Shown here in pieces: positions 44,646 through 54,800 of a stretch of 64,000 bases of DNA. The stretch is from Rosa chinensis (taxonomy: Eukaryota > Streptophyta > Magnoliopsida > Rosales > Rosaceae): the NCBI RefSeq assembly GCF_002994745.2, contig NC_037094.1:65378989-65442988 (forward strand), in the 5' to 3' direction. The translations under genes were made by a program, and so were the position numbers. The notes beneath the pieces were generated by a model, which made no database searches, was not told the DNA's origin, and was given only the letters and a program-made list of their open reading frames with translations. Numbering within the stretch: the stretch's first letter is position 1; every line of letters starts with the position of its first letter.

Positions 44646-44830
44646 TTTTGCTAAAGCTTGACTTTAGCTTCGCTGGGTTGCGAGGGCGTTACCCTTGCTT
44701 CGCTGGTTTGCAACTAGGTTGCAGGTAGGTTTGCTCCGGAGAGGCTTTGGTAATCTGTATGATTAGTTGATTTGAGAGTTGTGTGTAATTCGTCCTTGAA
44801 ACCTGTATGATAAGAATTTCCAAAACTGAA
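44646..44830 (-). repeat. Rest of element D LTR (outer boundary uncertain)
   Basis: Sequence continuing D's LTR after the ACAGG target site of element C. It has GCTTCGCTGGGTTGC and GCTTCGCTGGTTTGC, a local 20-bp near-repeat (44669-44712). Where D ends and the receptor-kinase intron begins cannot be fixed without the second LTR. Confidence 0.4.
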
Positions 44831-44853
44831 AAAACAGACAACAACAAGGTTAC

Positions 44854-45076
44854 CTGGTGCCAAATATCCATATGTGCATGCAATGCTAGTCCAATTAGCT
44901 GAGTCTGGGTTTAAGAACTTCGCGGTGCCAGAGTCTAAAACAAAGGCCTCATATTCACAGTCCAGCAATATGTTCTTGATCGATATATCACGATGCACAA
45001 TTGGTGGCAAGCAGTCATGGTGCATGTAAGACAAAGCATGAGCTACACCTTTCACAATATTTACCCTTTTACTCAT
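44854..45076 (-). pseudogene. LRR receptor-like kinase, single exon remnant (MIK2-like)
   Basis: One exon encodes RVNIVKGVAHALSYMHHDC, then the kinase catalytic loop IVHRDISIKNILLD, then FVLDSGTAKFL and ACTYGYLAP. It is followed by a GTAACC splice donor, at the intron position usual for the MDIS1-interacting receptor kinase 2 group. The DFG triplet, which binds magnesium, is DSG here. No preceding or following exons are visible: element D and unrelated DNA flank it. Upstream of MSKR the conserved Trp and earlier kinase lobe are missing. Dead fragment. Confidence 0.75.
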
Positions 45077-45292
45077 GAGTTTGACAGAAAAATACCTAAC
45101 AAATAAAAATCAACCAAGATTTTTCTTTAAGTCTGTTTAGCATCGTCTTGCTTGCATGACTTGATGAATAGATGAAAACTTTTCAATCAAGACCATATTA
45201 TCACTTGGTCTTCTGTTTGTTTTGTAGCTTATGTACTTTCAACTATTGAACCTTGGCTTGCAAAAACCGGTTTTGAATGCGTATGTTGCCTT
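45077..45292. other. Flank between kinase remnant and element F
   Basis: No supportable gene or repeat; AT-rich, presumably intronic or intergenic. Ends with GCCTT, the target duplication of element F. Confidence 0.5.
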
Positions 45293-45504
45293 TGTTAGCA
45301 GTATTAATATCCCACATCAAATATTAATCTATCTAGTTCATGTCTCATACTGGCCATTGATTCCAAAGCACGTGTCATCAATCTGTACATCCTAGCTCTA
45401 GTAAAAATAGTTGTACTCAGCTCCCTCATGTAGTACGATTCATCATTTTCTAATACCAGTTACTATTTTTCTCCCTTTTCTTGATTTTCTTTACAAAGCT
45501 ATCA
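45293..45504 (+). repeat. 5' LTR of element F (212 bp)
   Basis: TGTTAGCAGTATTAAT... to ...AAAGCTATCA. The TATA box region is AGTAAAAATAG here but AGTATAAATAG in the 3' LTR, so the promoter copy that would drive the element is mutated. Confidence 0.93.
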
Positions 45505-45525
45505 TGGCATCAAGAGCCAGGTTCG
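45505..45525 (+). other. Primer binding site of element F
   Basis: TGGCATCAAGAGCCAGGTTCG resembles the initiator tRNA-Met complement TGGTATCAGAGCC with one substitution and one extra A. Confidence 0.8.
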
Positions 45526-46439
45526 TTCGAGACTGATCGCCGGCACCGAAACCTAATCGGAGCTCTGCTTTTGCCATCTATTACTGATTGATGTTCAATT
45601 TTCAATGACTTTGCTCAAGATCGATCTTCGAGATAAGTGTGACTTTTCTATATCTGAAAAATTCCTATTGGTTCTACTGAAGTTTTACTATACGCTTGGT
45701 GATAATCTGTAGAAATGAAGACTAGATTCTGAACTTTGAGTATTTGGTACAAGATTCAGTTGAAAATTTCTGCTTTCGAACCCTTGGTTATATGATTGAA
45801 GTTGCCTGCTACTATTTTTAGTACAAGATTCAATTGGAAATTGAGATTTGCTTGAGATTGAAGGATGTTGAAACCCTAATTTCTGTTCATCGAAGATTCA
45901 GTATTAGAGTTGTGCATCTCACATTGATTTACTAGAAATTGAAGATTGTAGAAGTATTACTTTGTGATATCGGAATCTTAAAACTCTGCCTCTCATCTGA
46001 AATTGCTCAAGTTCCATATAGCTGAATTTTGCTGGAATTATTTGCTTCTAGCTGTGAAGATTGGTTACTAGTTATAAGGTCTATTTAGTTTCTCCTACTG
46101 TTGCACCTTCTACTCACACTATCTGCAATTGAGTTTCTTGATCATTAGTGTATTCTATTTTGCAAAAAGTTTGCTACTGTAAGGATTTAAGTTGGTTGGA
46201 CAATTGTTACAAGTTGATCATACTACAAGTTCCTCGTTGAAATGCATTGCTAGTATCTAGAATAGTTATGCTACACTTTGCAGAAGCTGGAAGTTGTGAG
46301 AATTTGGTTCTATTTATTTGAAAATTGTTAGAATTTGGTTTTAGCTCTCTGATTCTCATTGGCGCTTATTAGTGGTGATTGTAGAGTGTTGATTTCTGGT
46401 CATCCTCAGTCATGATTATCTTTTGTGTTGCCTACCATC

Positions 46440-48159
46440 ATGAATGACTTAAGCAATTGTCTACTGTCTAATTTCTGCAGTCTTATTCCAATCCGTTTAG
46501 ACAACTCTAACTATGTCACATGGAAATTTTCGTTAGAGACAATGTTAAAAGGTTGTGGCCTAATAAAATATGTCGATGGATCATTCCCTTATCCTTCACA
46601 ATGCATGATCACAGATGAAGGTGGTGTCTCATTTGAAATGACAGCAGAGTACCTTACTTGGAAACAAAATGATTATGCTATTATGACTTTGCTTGCTGCT
46701 ACTCTATCCAGTAGTGTTCTCTCTTTAGTTGTCGGCAGTAACACTTCTAGAAAACTTTGGTGTTTGCTCAAGGAGAGGTTTGCTTCTACTACATGGTTTA
46801 ACAAAGAGAAACTAAAGACCAACTTTTACAAACTGCAAAAAGGTTCAGATTCTATTGACAAGTATTTGGATCTGGTGAAGATAGCTTGCGATCAGTTGGC
46901 TACTGTAGGGGTTCATATGACTGATGAAGACATAGTTGCCTCTGTTCTTCTTAGTTTGCCATCAGACTATACTACCATGAAAACTATAATTAGGGCTAAG
47001 CATAACCCCATTTCAATACAAGAGTTAAGGTCTCTTTTGCTCATTGCTGAAGCTGAACTTGAAGAAATTGACAAGTCTATTTCTGCTCCTGCAAGTCTTC
47101 CTTTGTCACCACTGAATGCAATGGTTGCAGATAATGTACTACCTACTTTGCCTACTGCTAGTAATGAGTATATTGGTGTTCATTGTGGATCTCCTACTTT
47201 GAAGCATGAAGCACTACCATTTTCTTCACTAGCTGCTATGGTTGCACAAAATAATCTTGTCAACTCATCTCAGAATATGCAATATGGGATACCAAATGCA
47301 GGAACACCATCTAATGCATTCTTTCCATCTCCATATGTTGATAATTGTTCTCTGTCGTCGACTTCACACATTGCTGCACCTAATATTGGTTTGATGCCTG
47401 GTGTTGCCAATAATGCTATGATTCATAATATGTCTGCTTCCAATCATTACAATATCTCACCTGTCACTTCTATTGTAAATCACTCCAATGCTGCATCTTC
47501 TAGCTTCACTACACACTTTGGATTATCACAAAACAAGGTGATGCCAAGGACAACTTTCAACATGCCTAATGCATTTAAAAATTGTCAAGTCATTCCCTCC
47601 GTTTCTATCAGTAATGGTGCACCTCTTTCAATGCCTAACTTTGGATATGGGATGAATAATGGGACTAGCTAGTAATGAAAATTTCAATGGAGGATGCATG
47701 ACTCAAAATGGTGGTTACAATCCTGCCCCTCAGTACAACTATTCACAACAGCAAGGGTTCTATCTCAACAATGATTCCTATAATGGCATGTCACCTTAGC
47801 AAGGTTTTCATTCACAATCAACCAATAATACCTATTCAAATGCAGGGTACACTGAAGACAACATGAATTCTCCTACCTTTTCAAACAGAGGCTGTGACTA
47901 CAAGCAGGATGACAACAACAAACCAAGAAGCAACAACTCATCTCCTAACAATCCCATTGTGTGCCAAATTTGTGGAAAAAAAGGACATTGTGCATACAAT
48001 TGTTATCATAGAAATTCTCAGCCTCAGAATATTGCTTTGAGCTCATATGTAGAATGTCAAATCTGCAGGACTTCTAGACACATTGTCAAAATGTGCAGAT
48101 ATAAACAGCGGTCAAACAACAAGTTCTCTCAACCCAAGTTTGCTTCCATTGCTACTTAA
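46440..48159 (+). pseudogene. Element F gag (copia type)
   Basis: ATG at 46440 (MNDLSNCLLSN). The gag domain follows: LDNSNYVTWKFSLETMLKG, LWCLLKERFAST, NFYKLQKGSDSIDKYLDLV, VLLSLPSDYTTMK, as in UBN2/retrotran gag families. After residue 405 a 4-bp duplication (CTAG) at about 47667 shifts the frame into stops. A TAG at about 47798 replaces an expected CAG. The downstream frame (47863-48159) has two zinc knuckles: CQICGKKGHCAYNC and CQICRTSRHIVKMC. Long Asn/Ser-rich linker between domain and knuckles. Particle protein in an intact copy. Confidence 0.85.
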
Positions 48160-48302
48160 CCGAGTCCATGTTCTTCCATGCCACTTATACCTCCAGGTTG
48201 AAGCAGCTAGTCTAATATCTTCACCAACAGGCTTTACTCATCTCAACATCTATATCTCTATATCAGCTTGAAGATTGTATCCATTCATCAAGTTGAGGGG
48301 GG

Positions 48303-48514
48303 TGTTAGCAGTATCAATATCCCACATCAAATATTAATCTAGCTAGTTCATGTCTCATACTGCCCATTGATTCCAAAGCACGTGTCATCAATTTGTACAT
48401 CCTAGCTCTAGTATAAATAGTTGTACTAAGCTCCCTCATGTAGTACGATTCATCATTTTCTGATACCAGTCACTATTTTTCTCCCTTTTCTTGATTTTCT
48501 TTACAAAGCTATCA
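48303..48514 (+). repeat. 3' LTR of element F (212 bp)
   Basis: Same termini as the 5' LTR; AGTATAAATAG at about 48410-48420 is a good TATA box. Confidence 0.93.
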
Positions 48515-48519
48515 GCCTT

Positions 48520-48770
48520 ACTCTTAAAAATGGAGGCCTAATTTGTTAAAACGATATTGAAGATTAGTTCCTAGCTATACTACTGTTTTTTCCATGATGA
48601 TTTGAATAGTTGAATACTACTCTCAATTCTCAGTAGGACTTGTCAGAAATGAGAGATGGGATCTCCTAGTTGCAGTTGGCACTTGATTATGCTCCTTTCC
48701 TTTTATTGAAGCCATTGCTTTGAGAGAGTCAGAGAGATGAGGGCTGATGCCTGATGAGCCTTCTTTGGGA
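48520..48770. other. Flank of element F
   Basis: No supportable gene. A minus-strand frame (48847-48623) is open for 74 residues but resembles nothing I know and overlaps the start of the tandem duplication. Confidence 0.4.
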
Positions 48771-49917
48771 AACCCGGAATTGTTATAGTGAAGCAAGGGT
48801 TCCTTTTGTTTTATCCCTCCCATATTGATTTTTTTTTTTGTTAGCACGATGTTTTAGCAACATCCCAAAAGATTTTGATTAATTCGTACAATGAAAAATA
48901 GTTTTGGGCATTCACTAGAAATGTAGGTGACTAAATATGGTTGGACATCACTCAAAATTATAATATTGATACCAACTTTCAAACAAGAAGTTAGGATTTT
49001 TGTTGAGAATGAATATGGGTATCTCCGAAAAAGTATTAATGAAGACTATGATAGGAATGTAAATGGAGAATGGAATTGGGGTGGAGGATATTGTATATCG
49101 GACAAGCCTAAAATGAAGGTATGGAATTTAATTAAAAGTGAGGATTTCATAATTCCTAAAAGCCAATTTCCTCGTTTGGCATTATCAGATTGGAAATTTT
49201 AAATTTCTTTGTAGAAAAAAACTAAGGAATTCATTATTTGAATTTTCCACCTCAATTTCCACCAAAATAGGTGTCATTTACGAATTCCTTTGCAGTATTC
49301 AATATTTATTTCCAAAACAAGGTTTTTTTCTATTTTATTTTTTTATTTGTTTTAAACTTTCTTAATTTATTACACATTTCAAATCTTAAATAGATACCAC
49401 CAAACAATAGAAATTGCAATTAATAGAATTTTAGATTGATGGAGTTAAAGATTCCATCATTTATAAATTCCTCCAGATTTTATAATTTTCTCATCCAAAC
49501 GCACCTAAGAGTTACAATTTTAGACGGGACAACAAACTCAAACAAAATTGTTAGCAGTATTAATTACGCTAATAAGGCTTTGGTTAACTTTGAATAACCC
49601 TCAAATGCCCTTGCAAGATTAAATTGAAAATTTTCTCTCTTTTCCGAAACTGTCTCTGCTCCCTAAAGTGAAATACCAAAAACACCCCCCTGCTGGACAG
49701 TGATTGGTCCGCCCCACCACGTGGCTTTAAGATTGCCCTACGCAAGATTCTCTCATTGTCTAATATACAATACACACACGAGTGTATTATATTATATTAT
49801 ATTATATTATATTATATTATATTATGTGTGTGTGTGTGTAATTAACTACATATGAGTATAATATTTAATTTGTGGGCTTACGGGCCGGGCTAGGCTTCAA
49901 ACTTCTAAACCAAGCCC
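48771..49917. repeat. Tandem duplication, copy 1 (1147 bp)
   Basis: Runs from AACCCGGAATTGTTATAG to AAACCAAGCCCA, and is repeated head-to-tail at 49918. Contains a 91-codon open frame (48927-49202) and an (ATATT)n-(GT)n microsatellite at 49784-49840. The open frame is kept in both copies but its differences are mostly amino-acid changing, which argues against a selected protein. Confidence 0.9.
49784..49840. repeat. (ATATT)n then (GT)n microsatellite
   Basis: About eight ATATT units then about eight GT units. The same locus in copy 2 (50950-50992) is shorter by two ATATT units and one GT unit. Confidence 0.9.
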
Positions 49918-51071
49918 AACCCGGAATTGTTATAGTGAAGCAAGGGTTCTTTTTGTTTTATCCCTCCCATATTGATTTTTTTTATTTTTTAGAATTTGAA
50001 TATTTAGCACGATGTTTTAGCAACATCCCAAAAGATTTTGATTAATTCGTACAACGAAAAATAGCTTTGGGTATTCACTAGAAATGTAGGTGACTAAATA
50101 TGGTTGGACATTACTCAAAATTATAATATTGATACCAACTTTCAAACAAGAAGTTAGGATTTTTGTTGAGAATGAATATGGGTATCTCCGAAAAAGTATT
50201 AATGAAGACTATGATAGGAATGTAAATGGAGAATGGAATTGGGGTGGAGGATATTGTATATTGGGGAAGCCTAAAATGAAGGTATGGAATTTAATTAACA
50301 GTGAGGATTTCATAATTCCTAAAAGTCAATTCTCTCGTTTGGCATTATCAGATTGGAAATTTTAAATTTCTTTGTAGAAAAAAACTAAGGAATTCATTAT
50401 TTGAATTTTCCACCTCAATTTCCACCAAAATAGGTGTCATTTACGAATTTCTTTGCAGTATTCAATATTTATTTCCCAAACAAGGTTTTTTTCTATTTTA
50501 TTTTTTTATTTGTTTTAAACTTTCTTAATTTATTACACATTTCAAATCCTAAATAAATACAACCAAACAATAGAAATTGCAATTAATAGAATTTTAGATT
50601 GATGGAGTTAAAAATTCTATCATTTATAAATTCCTCCAGATTTTATAATTTTCTCATCCAAACGCACCTAAGAGTTACAATTTTGGACGGGACAACAAAC
50701 TCAAACAAAATTGTTAGCAGTATTAATTACGCTAATAAGGCTTATGGTGATCTTTGAATAACCCTCAAATGCCCTTGCAAGATTAAATTGAAAATTTTCT
50801 ATCTTTTTCGAAACTGCATCTGCTCCCTAAAGTGAAATACCAAAAACACCCTCCCTGCTGTACAGTGATTGGTCCGCCCCACCACGTGGCTTTAAGATTG
50901 CCCCACGCAAGATTTTCTCATTGTCTAATATACAATACACACACATGTGTATTATATTATATTATATTATATTATATTATGTGTGTGTGTGTAATTAACT
51001 ACATATGAGTATAATATTTAATTTGTGGGCTTACGGGCCGAGCTAGGCTTCAAACTTCTAAACCAAGCCCA
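49918..51071. repeat. Tandem duplication, copy 2 (1154 bp)
   Basis: Same order as copy 1 with a few per cent substitutions, a 16-bp insertion near 49985-50002 and a contracted microsatellite. Open frame at 50090-50365 corresponds to that in copy 1. Confidence 0.9.
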
Positions 51072-51811
51072 ATCCTCAAAACAAATGGGTCGCGCTTTCG
51101 CGGGCCGGATCGGCCGGGCCTCAATTGACCCATTGATCCACGGACCAAATGATGACCCCTATTTAAGTTGAACATCTTGCGAAACCAAATTTGTAATATA
51201 AACAACCGCTGCTTGATATGTGTTTTGAATGTCATATTAAAACCAACCCAATATACAACTCTTACATGAAATTCAGTATTTTCTCCATACTATATTAGTT
51301 AAATATGTTCGTCTTGTCACAATCCCATGTTAACTGTATATCGTATTATTGTTAACCCAATCACATACACTCAAATTTCAAAAGTTCACACGATATAGTA
51401 ACACAAATCACATTAGACGATCTACTCAACCAATTTTCCATAAACAAATATAAAACGGTATATGTACCCAAAAAATAAGAAAACAAAAAATTTTTTAAAA
51501 AAATGAAAAAAAGTAACTTGAAAGTTCGTTCAGAAAAACCAAAAATAAAAACAACAAGGCTCTCTCTCACCAAACCAAAGGCCAAAAGTTTAGACGCCCC
51601 GTTCGTCAAATTTTTCCCCTTTCTCAATAATACCAATCTCTCTCTCTCTCTTTCAATTTCAACGGGGTGTTTAAGTTTCCTTCCAATTTCAATTTCCGTT
51701 TCAGAATAATTTTGACTCAGGTTTCAGACCCATAGATTTTTATTAGGTTTTTATAGATCGAGAAGAAGAAGATCCCGAAATCGATTCTTTGGTAGCAGAG
51801 AGCACAATACT
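51072..51811 (+). promoter_or_regulatory. Upstream region and 5' UTR of ERGIC3-like gene
   Basis: AT-rich DNA (51170-51600), then a CT microsatellite (about 51632-51652) typical of plant 5' leaders, then GAAGAAGAAG before the start codon. No clear TATA box can be singled out. The transcription start is probably within 51590-51720. Confidence 0.5.
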
Positions 51812-54800
51812 ATGGAGAATATGATGAGCCGCCTCCGCAATTTGGACGCGTACCCCAAAATCAACGAAGATTTCTACAGCCGTACCCTCTCCGGCGGCGT
51901 CATCACCCTCGCCTCCTCCATCGTTATGCTCCTGCTCTTCCTCTCCGAGCTCCGTACGTTCCGATTTCTCTTTGTTATTTGATCGGAATTTGTGTTTTCT
52001 TTGAAGATCTGTTAGAATTTTGCTAGGGTTTTGAATTATTGAAGTGATGTGAATTTTTCAAGTCTGAAGTCAATGTAAGCCTGCAGGTTTTGTATGTGAA
52101 GATGATTGTGTAATGGTTGTTTTGGAAGTTGCAAAGTTTTCGGATTGTCGAATTTCTAGGGTTTTGGATTATGTAGTAATGTGAACTTGTATTCCAAGTC
52201 AATTTAAGCCTGCATTTTTTTTCTATATGTAACGGTTGTTTTGGAAGTGGCAAAGTTTTTGGATTGTCGGATTTTGTTGCTGATTGATAGTCTGGTTTTG
52301 TATGTGTGGCGTGGGAGCAGAGTTATATCTACATGCAGTGACGGAAACGAAGCTTGTGGTGGATACTTCAAGAGGAGAAACCCTGCGTATCAATGTAATG
52401 TTGTTTGTTTTGTGTAGCAAGCTTCAAATGTGCTTCTCATTGATAATCCGTCGTATCTGATGTCCCGAAGTTGCTTTTGCTAATATTGTGATACGTTGCG
52501 GTTGTTCACTTAAACTAATGGTTGCATTTTTTTTTTTTTTACTTTTACAAGTGCAGTTCGATGTAACCTTTGCTGCGCTTCCTTGTTCTATACTCAGTCT
52601 TGATGCCATGGACATTAGTGGAGAGCAGCACCTTGATGTAGTACGTATTTAAATTATTTGGCGCCACCGTGAAATTCTTTTTGATCTCTTGTCTATACAC
52701 TGCTGCATGCAATTGTGCTGTAGAACTGTGTGCTTTATTCAAATTCCACTCGTTTAAAAAATCTGTTTCTTACTTAACTTGCAGAAACATGACATTATCA
52801 AGAAAAGAATAGACTCCAATGGAAATGTTATAGAATCAAGGCCGGATGGAATTGGTGCCCCCAAGGTTAGTAATACCATGTTTGAGCTTTGAACTATGAT
52901 TTTCTAACCAAATTTTGTTGATATATTACATTTAGATTCATCAAAATTCAAATTTTTTTGGAACTACCAAACATATTGAGATGTTCTCCTACAGACTTAT
53001 TTCTTTTGTTCTGCTGATTGATATATCACCAATGGAGTGCATTAAGGAACTATGAAGTTTCTCTTTGTTTTTTTACTCTGTAGTTTTCATTCTACTTGTT
53101 CTTTCTCCCTGTGACAGATTGACAAGCCTTTACAGAGACATGGTGGCAGACTTGAGCACAATGAGACATACTGTGGTTCTTGTTATGGTGCAGAAGCTGT
53201 AAGCATGTGTTTTTGGATTTATGCCACATTTAGGTTAAATATAATGATGAAAGCTTTTTGTATATCTTTATTCTATTATATTGAGGATTGCTGAACTAGG
53301 TAGGTGTCATTAATCCCTCCTGTATTTCTGTGTAATAGTCCTGATTAAGATGTATAGCCATGGTAACATGAACTGAAGATATTTTGATATCCAATGATAT
53401 CCTATCTTTTAACACTAAACCAGAAAGATGGGATGGGATGGAGTTTGGGAGATTGGGGTGAGAAAGAGAAAGTTGGGCCGCAAAGGGTGAGGGTGAGTTT
53501 GCTGAGGCGGCGAAAATAGGGTTTCTATTGGAATTGGGAGCTTTTAAGAGATTATTGTCCAATAAGTGAGGATCTTTAATATATTATACCAATTCAATGC
53601 CTTAAAACTTAATAGAGAATTCAAAATAAACAGCTTTTAAATTTTTTATATATTGTGTTTGATTAGTTAGTTATGGTTCTCCACCCCAACTGCTTTTTTC
53701 TCTAGCTTTGGATTTCATTTCTGCTTTGGCTTTATGCATTTAGAGTTGTAGAAATGGTTTCGTTTTGGATTTTGTGCTGGGGCTGTCAAGAGGCATTGCT
53801 AATATAAGCAAAATTTGGTCCATTCATAAGTAATTATCATTTTATTCGAATAAGTTTCCTTTAGTTACGAGTTGCTGACTTTTTTTCTTTTTTTTTGAAA
53901 CAAATTTATGCAGAATGATGAGGATTGTTGTAATAACTGTGAAGAGGTCCGTGAAGCTTACCGAAAGAAGGGTTGGGCCATTTCAAATCCAGATTTGATT
54001 GATCAGGTTTGTGAGCTTGAGAGCTTGAATCCAAACTACTAATGCAAGATGAGATTTATATTGCTTTGAATTTGTCATGCCTGTATGTGTGTAAGTTATA
54101 TGTTTGGGAAATTTTATCCTGGGTCAATCGTATTTGATTTCCAACATTTCCAGAACCTTTGGTTGAGATCTTGTCTAAATTCCTTCGTTTCTTGTTATGT
54201 GAACCTTCATCTGAAACCTTATTCCTCTTTCCCTCTTTCTTTCTGATTTTTGACTTTAGATGGCATTTAATATCTTTTGAAACTTAAGCCATTGGATCTA
54301 ATATCTTGTGCTAGCTTTCCCTAGCAGTTGGACCATTCTAACTACTAACATCTTTTGCGAAGTTATTGATGAGCAAGCTTTTGAGTGTTGGTGATTGGAC
54401 AGTAGTCTGTTCCACAGCCAGAGGAACATGGCCACAAATGGGTACTGTATAGTATATGACAAATCTCGTAGTATCAAGCTGCAGTGAAATTAATTAGTGA
54501 TTTGCGGATGAGAATCATTGAATACTGAAATTTAATTATGAGAATTCCATCTGTGTTTCATCACAAGGGGAAAGTTGCTTGGATTTTTCCCCATTTTCAA
54601 CGGGCCAACAGTGGACCTTGTCACTCATATTTCTAACTCCTCCACCCCCTTCCACAATATTCCTTTCCATGCTTGTCTTCCTTTGACATGTCTATTTGGT
54701 CCCTATACATGGTTTTGTTGTCTTCCCCACTTACCCCCTTACTAATTGCTATTTTTGATATATGACACTATCATTGTTTCTATTTGTGGCATGACAGTGC

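Larger units (their letters stand above)
45293..48514 (+). mobile_element. Element F: gag-only copia-like retrotransposon (TR-GAG type), TSD GCCTT
   Basis: Two 212-bp LTRs (45293-45504 and 48303-48514, 8 differences by eye) flank 2.8 kb. TSD GCCTT lies at 45288-45292 and 48515-48519. A tRNA-Met-like PBS follows the 5' LTR, and a polypurine tract (AAGTTGAGGGGGG) precedes the 3' LTR. The only coding sequence is a copia-type gag with two zinc knuckles; protease, integrase and RT are absent. Gag-only terminal-repeat elements are known in plants and are thought to be mobilised by autonomous copia elements. About 930 bp of leader lies between PBS and gag. Confidence 0.93.

Noticed and set aside
44714..44853. 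Continuation of the kinase frame past TYGYLAP
   Set aside because: The conserved exon ends at 44854 with a GTAACC donor; the residues after it are intron read-through.
49549..49564. TGTTAGCAGTATTAAT, identical to the first 16 bases of the element F LTR, also at 50713
   Set aside because: Similarity ends after 16 bases and no LTR body follows; could be coincidence or a tiny remnant.
53290..53590. Open frame of 88 codons in intron 5 of the ERGIC3-like gene
   Set aside because: Opposite strand, no recognisable domain, inside an intron with good splice sites.
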